Positions 5,426-7,687 of a stretch of DNA of 7,687 bases are shown piece by piece. The notes under the pieces were generated by a model. It was not told the origin of the DNA and did no database searches. It worked only from the letters and a program-made list of their open reading frames with translations. Position numbers and translations under genes: made by a program. The first letter of the stretch is position 1. Every line of letters begins with the position of its first letter. The DNA is taken from contig CALYOC010000021.1 in NCBI GenBank assembly GCA_945227095.1, positions 1-7,687 on the forward strand. The letters run 5' to 3'. The DNA comes from an uncultured Clostridia bacterium (GTDB lineage: Bacteria; Bacillota; Clostridia; Oscillospirales; Acutalibacteraceae).

Positions 5426-5929
5426 ATGAATAAACTTGCTTTTCACAACTTCTCATACGGCGTTTACATCGTATCAACCCTCAAACCCGACGGCTCTCTT
5501 ACCGGCTGCACCGCAAACTCGGCGATTCAGGTGACCTCCGAGAACCCGACCTTCGCAGTCAGCATCAACAAACTCAACTACACCTGCGAGTGCATTAAAA
5601 ACTGCGGCAAGTTCGCCGTTTCCGTCCTCTCGGAAAATTCAAGCCCCCTGTCAATCGGTAAAATGGGCTTTTTCAGCGGCAAAGACACTGAAAAATTTGA
5701 CTCCGTTCCCCATATTATCAAGGACTCTCTGCCGATAGTCGAGGACGCCTGCGCTTACATCACCTGCTCAGTCACGGACAGCATCGATGTAGGCACGCAC
5801 ACCGTATTCTTCGGCAAGGTTATCGACGCGGAAAAACTCACCGAGGACACCCCGATGACTTACGCATACTACCACAATGTAATTAAGGGTAAAGCACCCA
5901 AAAACGCCCCGACCTATGTGGGCGACTGA
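5426..5929 (+). CDS. Flavin reductase-like FMN-binding split-barrel protein
   Basis: The product is 167 residues, a full-length single flavin reductase-like domain. Family features: NFSYGVYIVSTLKPDGSLTG (residues 8-27), the FMN-phosphate region GCTANSAIQVTSENPTFAVS (27-46), SINKLNYT (46-53), a GFFSGKDTEKFD stretch (81-92), and the late DVGTHTVFFGKV motif (121-132). Such proteins bind FMN in a split barrel and reduce flavin or act as flavoredoxin-type electron carriers; they also form the N-terminal domain of high-molecular-weight rubredoxins in anaerobes. The usual KGKAPKNAPTY end is present, but the rubredoxin domain with its paired CxxC motifs that can follow is absent. A cytoplasmic role in flavin or oxygen-stress electron transfer is likely, with the exact acceptor unknown. 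The ribosome site AAAGGAGAA is strong and the start is unambiguous. The gene is 26 bp upstream of the secreted-protein gene and probably co-transcribed with it, though no functional link is apparent. Confidence 0.88.
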   Translation: MNKLAFHNFSYGVYIVSTLKPDGSLTGCTANSAIQVTSENPTFAVSINKLNYTCECIKNCGKFAVSVLSENSSPLSIGKMGFFSGKDTEKFDSVPHIIKDSLPIVEDACAYITCSVTDSIDVGTHTVFFGKVIDAEKLTEDTPMTYAYYHNVIKGKAPKNAPTYVGD

Positions 5930-5955
5930 TAATAAGAAAAGCTGCGAGGTATATT

Positions 5956-7629
5956 ATGAAAAAAATCATTTCTGTCTGCCTTAGCATCGTCACAATTTTC
6001 TGCCTTTTGAGCGTATCGGCGGCAGCCGCTTCAAAAATCAATATAAGCCGCGCCGATATTCCAAAAGTCGCCTCTCAAATTTACGGCGGCAAGGCAATAA
6101 CTCCCTCTTTCACGGTTAAATACGGCAAAAAAGTTTTGAAAAAGGGCAGGGACTACACAGCGGCTTACAAAAACAATACCAAAGTCGGCCTTGCCTGCAT
6201 CTCCGTTAAAGGAAAGGGCGCTTACAAGGGAAGCAAGAACATTTACTTCAAAATTTTGCCTCCGCGGCTCACCGGACTTCGGCTCGTCTCCCGCACAACC
6301 ACCTCGGTGACACTCTGCTGGAATAAAACTCCCGGAGGCGTATCGGGATACAAGATTGCGGACGCGAAAAGCGGAAATGTTATCAGAACTACCTCGTCGT
6401 CAAGCTACACCGTATGCGGTCTCACTTCCGGAAAGACCTATACCTTCAAGGTCTATGCCTACAAGCGCATAAACAAGTCCGTCAGCTGCGTTTCCGCCGG
6501 CGAGGAAATATCGGTAAAGCCCTTGAAAAACATAACTTATTCCGATATTACATACAACCCCGACACCGCGATTGACACTTATCCGGATATATACTTTTCG
6601 GACAAAAAACTCCTTGAGGGAGTTGACTACAATATTGTATATAACTACGCCAATCCGAGAAGCCGCGACAGCGCTTATATCGACATCAAATTCTGCGGAG
6701 ATTACCGCGGTTTTGCCGGCAACATCAACTATAATTCATTCAAGATAAAATCATTATCCGAGGTGAAAAAGTCCGGCACTCCCCTGTCGATGCACTCTCT
6801 GCTTTACGCTCAGCCGGTTCCGGACGGTTCGCTCCACAACCGCTATGTGCCGCAGGGCGTTGAGGTTTTCTCCGATTACATCTTGATTAGCGCATACGAT
6901 AAGTCGGGCAAATACAACTCAATTATCAATATATATAACAGAGCGTCAAAGAAATACCTGAGCACTCTGTACCTTCCGGCTTCGCCCCACTGCGGTGGTA
7001 TCTGCTATGACGGAGAATACCTTTGGGTTGCCGGTACAAGCAGCCTGTATTCTCTCCCCGCAAGATATGTTGAGCAGGCGGTGAGCACCGGCGCAGTAAC
7101 CGCGGTCGCGCGCGGGGATTTCAAAAAATTTGTCTTTAACGAGGACACCTCGGACACAATACACAATGTTTCCTACTGCACCTATTACGACGGCTCTGTT
7201 TGGATAGGCAGTTACAGCCATGACAAAGACGCGGGCTGCGGACTTGCAAAAAGGATTGCGGTCAGGGACGGAGAGGTTACAAGCCTCACGCCGATTTCAA
7301 GCTTCCCGGTAACAATTAAGACACAGGGGCTTTCCTTCGTTGAGCGCGACGGCAAGACATACGCAATTCTCTCCGGCAGAGAATTTGAAAACGGCAAAGA
7401 GCTCTCCACCCTATCGCTTAGAGTTTACGAATACAAAAATTCGACCATCGACCTTGGCAAATGCCTCAGCTCGGTGGACACTCCGGACTATGTGGAGACA
7501 ACCGCAATCGACAACTCGACCGGTTCCTGCTACCTGCTTTTTGAAAGCGGCGCAACCGATTATAAAAAATGGGTAAAGGAGCCTGTCACGGATTTACTCG
7601 AATTGGATTTGGATAAAATCCTGCCGTGA
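5956..7629 (+). CDS. Secreted multidomain protein: Ig-like, Fn3, Ig-like, possible beta-propeller
   Basis: The product is 557 residues. A signal peptide is seen at about 1-25 (MKKI, hydrophobic core, SAAAA). Residues 27-100 form an Ig-like repeat common on clostridial surface proteins (GGKAITPSFTVKYGKKVL, then GRDYTAAYKNN and GKGAYKGSKNIYFKI). Residues 102-188 are a fibronectin type III domain (TSVTLCWNKTPGGVSGYKI, then GLTSGKTYTFKVYAY). Residues 190-264 are a second, diverged copy of the first Ig-like type. The C-terminal half (about 275-557) has repeated strands such as PQGVEVFSDYILISAYD, HCGGICYDGEYLWVAG and YDGSVWIGSYSHD, suggesting a beta-propeller-like fold; no catalytic site was recognised. 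There are at least ten cysteines, unusual for an exported Firmicute protein. No LPXTG-type signal, membrane tail or SLH repeat is seen, so it is probably released or held non-covalently. The ribosome site is GAGGT, five bases before ATG. The function is unknown; a carbohydrate- or surface-binding role is only a guess. Confidence 0.8.
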   Translation: MKKIISVCLSIVTIFCLLSVSAAAASKINISRADIPKVASQIYGGKAITPSFTVKYGKKVLKKGRDYTAAYKNNTKVGLACISVKGKGAYKGSKNIYFKILPPRLTGLRLVSRTTTSVTLCWNKTPGGVSGYKIADAKSGNVIRTTSSSSYTVCGLTSGKTYTFKVYAYKRINKSVSCVSAGEEISVKPLKNITYSDITYNPDTAIDTYPDIYFSDKKLLEGVDYNIVYNYANPRSRDSAYIDIKFCGDYRGFAGNINYNSFKIKSLSEVKKSGTPLSMHSLLYAQPVPDGSLHNRYVPQGVEVFSDYILISAYDKSGKYNSIINIYNRASKKYLSTLYLPASPHCGGICYDGEYLWVAGTSSLYSLPARYVEQAVSTGAVTAVARGDFKKFVFNEDTSDTIHNVSYCTYYDGSVWIGSYSHDKDAGCGLAKRIAVRDGEVTSLTPISSFPVTIKTQGLSFVERDGKTYAILSGREFENGKELSTLSLRVYEYKNSTIDLGKCLSSVDTPDYVETTAIDNSTGSCYLLFESGATDYKKWVKEPVTDLLELDLDKILP

Positions 7630-7656
7630 GCAACAACAAGCAATAATAAATAAGTT

Positions 7657-7687
7657 AAAAAGCTGTTCCCTTGTGAACAGCTTTTTT
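7657..7687 (+). terminator. Intrinsic terminator after the secreted-protein gene
   Basis: AAAAAGCTGTTC (7657-7668) pairs perfectly with GAACAGCTTTTT (7675-7686) across a CCTTGT loop, and the stem ends in a T-run that reaches the window edge. It lies 27 bp after the stop codon and closes the flavin reductase/secreted protein transcript. The stem is A/T-flanked on both sides, so it could also work for a convergent gene beyond the edge. Confidence 0.9.

Noticed and set aside
5426..5929. High-molecular-weight rubredoxin
   Set aside because: The reading frame stops at the end of the flavin domain and no rubredoxin CxxC pairs follow in any frame before the next gene.
1..7687. CRISPR array, tRNA, rRNA, phage or insertion sequence genes
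   Set aside because: No regularly spaced repeats, tRNA-like cloverleaf, rRNA segments, transposase or phage proteins were seen on either strand.

Overview
This window is probably a complete or near-complete short metagenomic contig from an uncultured Gram-positive Clostridia-type bacterium, with Oscillospirales/Ruminococcaceae as the best guess. The evidence for that is a class B sortase with an SPKTN-type sorting signal, a LytR-CpsA-Psr (LCP) protein, clear Shine-Dalgarno sites, mid-range GC, and a secreted Ig-like/Fn3 protein of the kind common in gut Clostridia. Taxonomy is inference from protein style only. The first 48 bases are not genomic: they are an Illumina Nextera P7 adapter with an i7 index. 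The left edge is therefore an assembly or trimming artefact, and the gene that runs into it is artificially truncated. The right edge ends in the T-tract of an intrinsic terminator.

Layout, minus strand, in order of transcription (5306 down to 49): a promoter near 5264-5306; a class B sortase (4367-5182); an LCP family protein with a long His-rich cytoplasmic tail (2932-4377, overlapping the sortase by 11 bp); a small secreted protein with an SPKTN signal, membrane anchor and basic tail (2517-2921, 10 bp after the LCP gene); a 323-bp structured leader with an intrinsic terminator and a competing hairpin (2194-2516); a GT4 family glycosyltransferase that most likely starts at a TTG codon (937-2193); a near-consensus promoter in the next gap (909-936); and an HlpA-like GT-A glycosyltransferase cut off by the adapter (49-884).

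Layout, plus strand, diverging from the same intergenic region: a promoter (5366-5394); a flavin reductase-like FMN-binding protein (5426-5929); 26 bp later a secreted 557-residue protein with Ig-like, Fn3 and possible beta-propeller regions (5956-7629); and a terminator (7657-7687).

How the genes may work together: the first three minus-strand genes form a tight unit of an anchoring enzyme, a glycopolymer transferase and a likely substrate, with two glycosyltransferases downstream. This resembles in outline the Actinomyces GspA/LCP/sortase system, in which a sortase-anchored protein is glycosylated by an LCP enzyme. The proposal that the SPKTN protein is an LCP-glycosylated, sortase-anchored wall protein is inference from gene order and motifs. 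The leader between this unit and the glycosyltransferases looks like a conditional terminator, which could set the ratio between the two halves of the locus.
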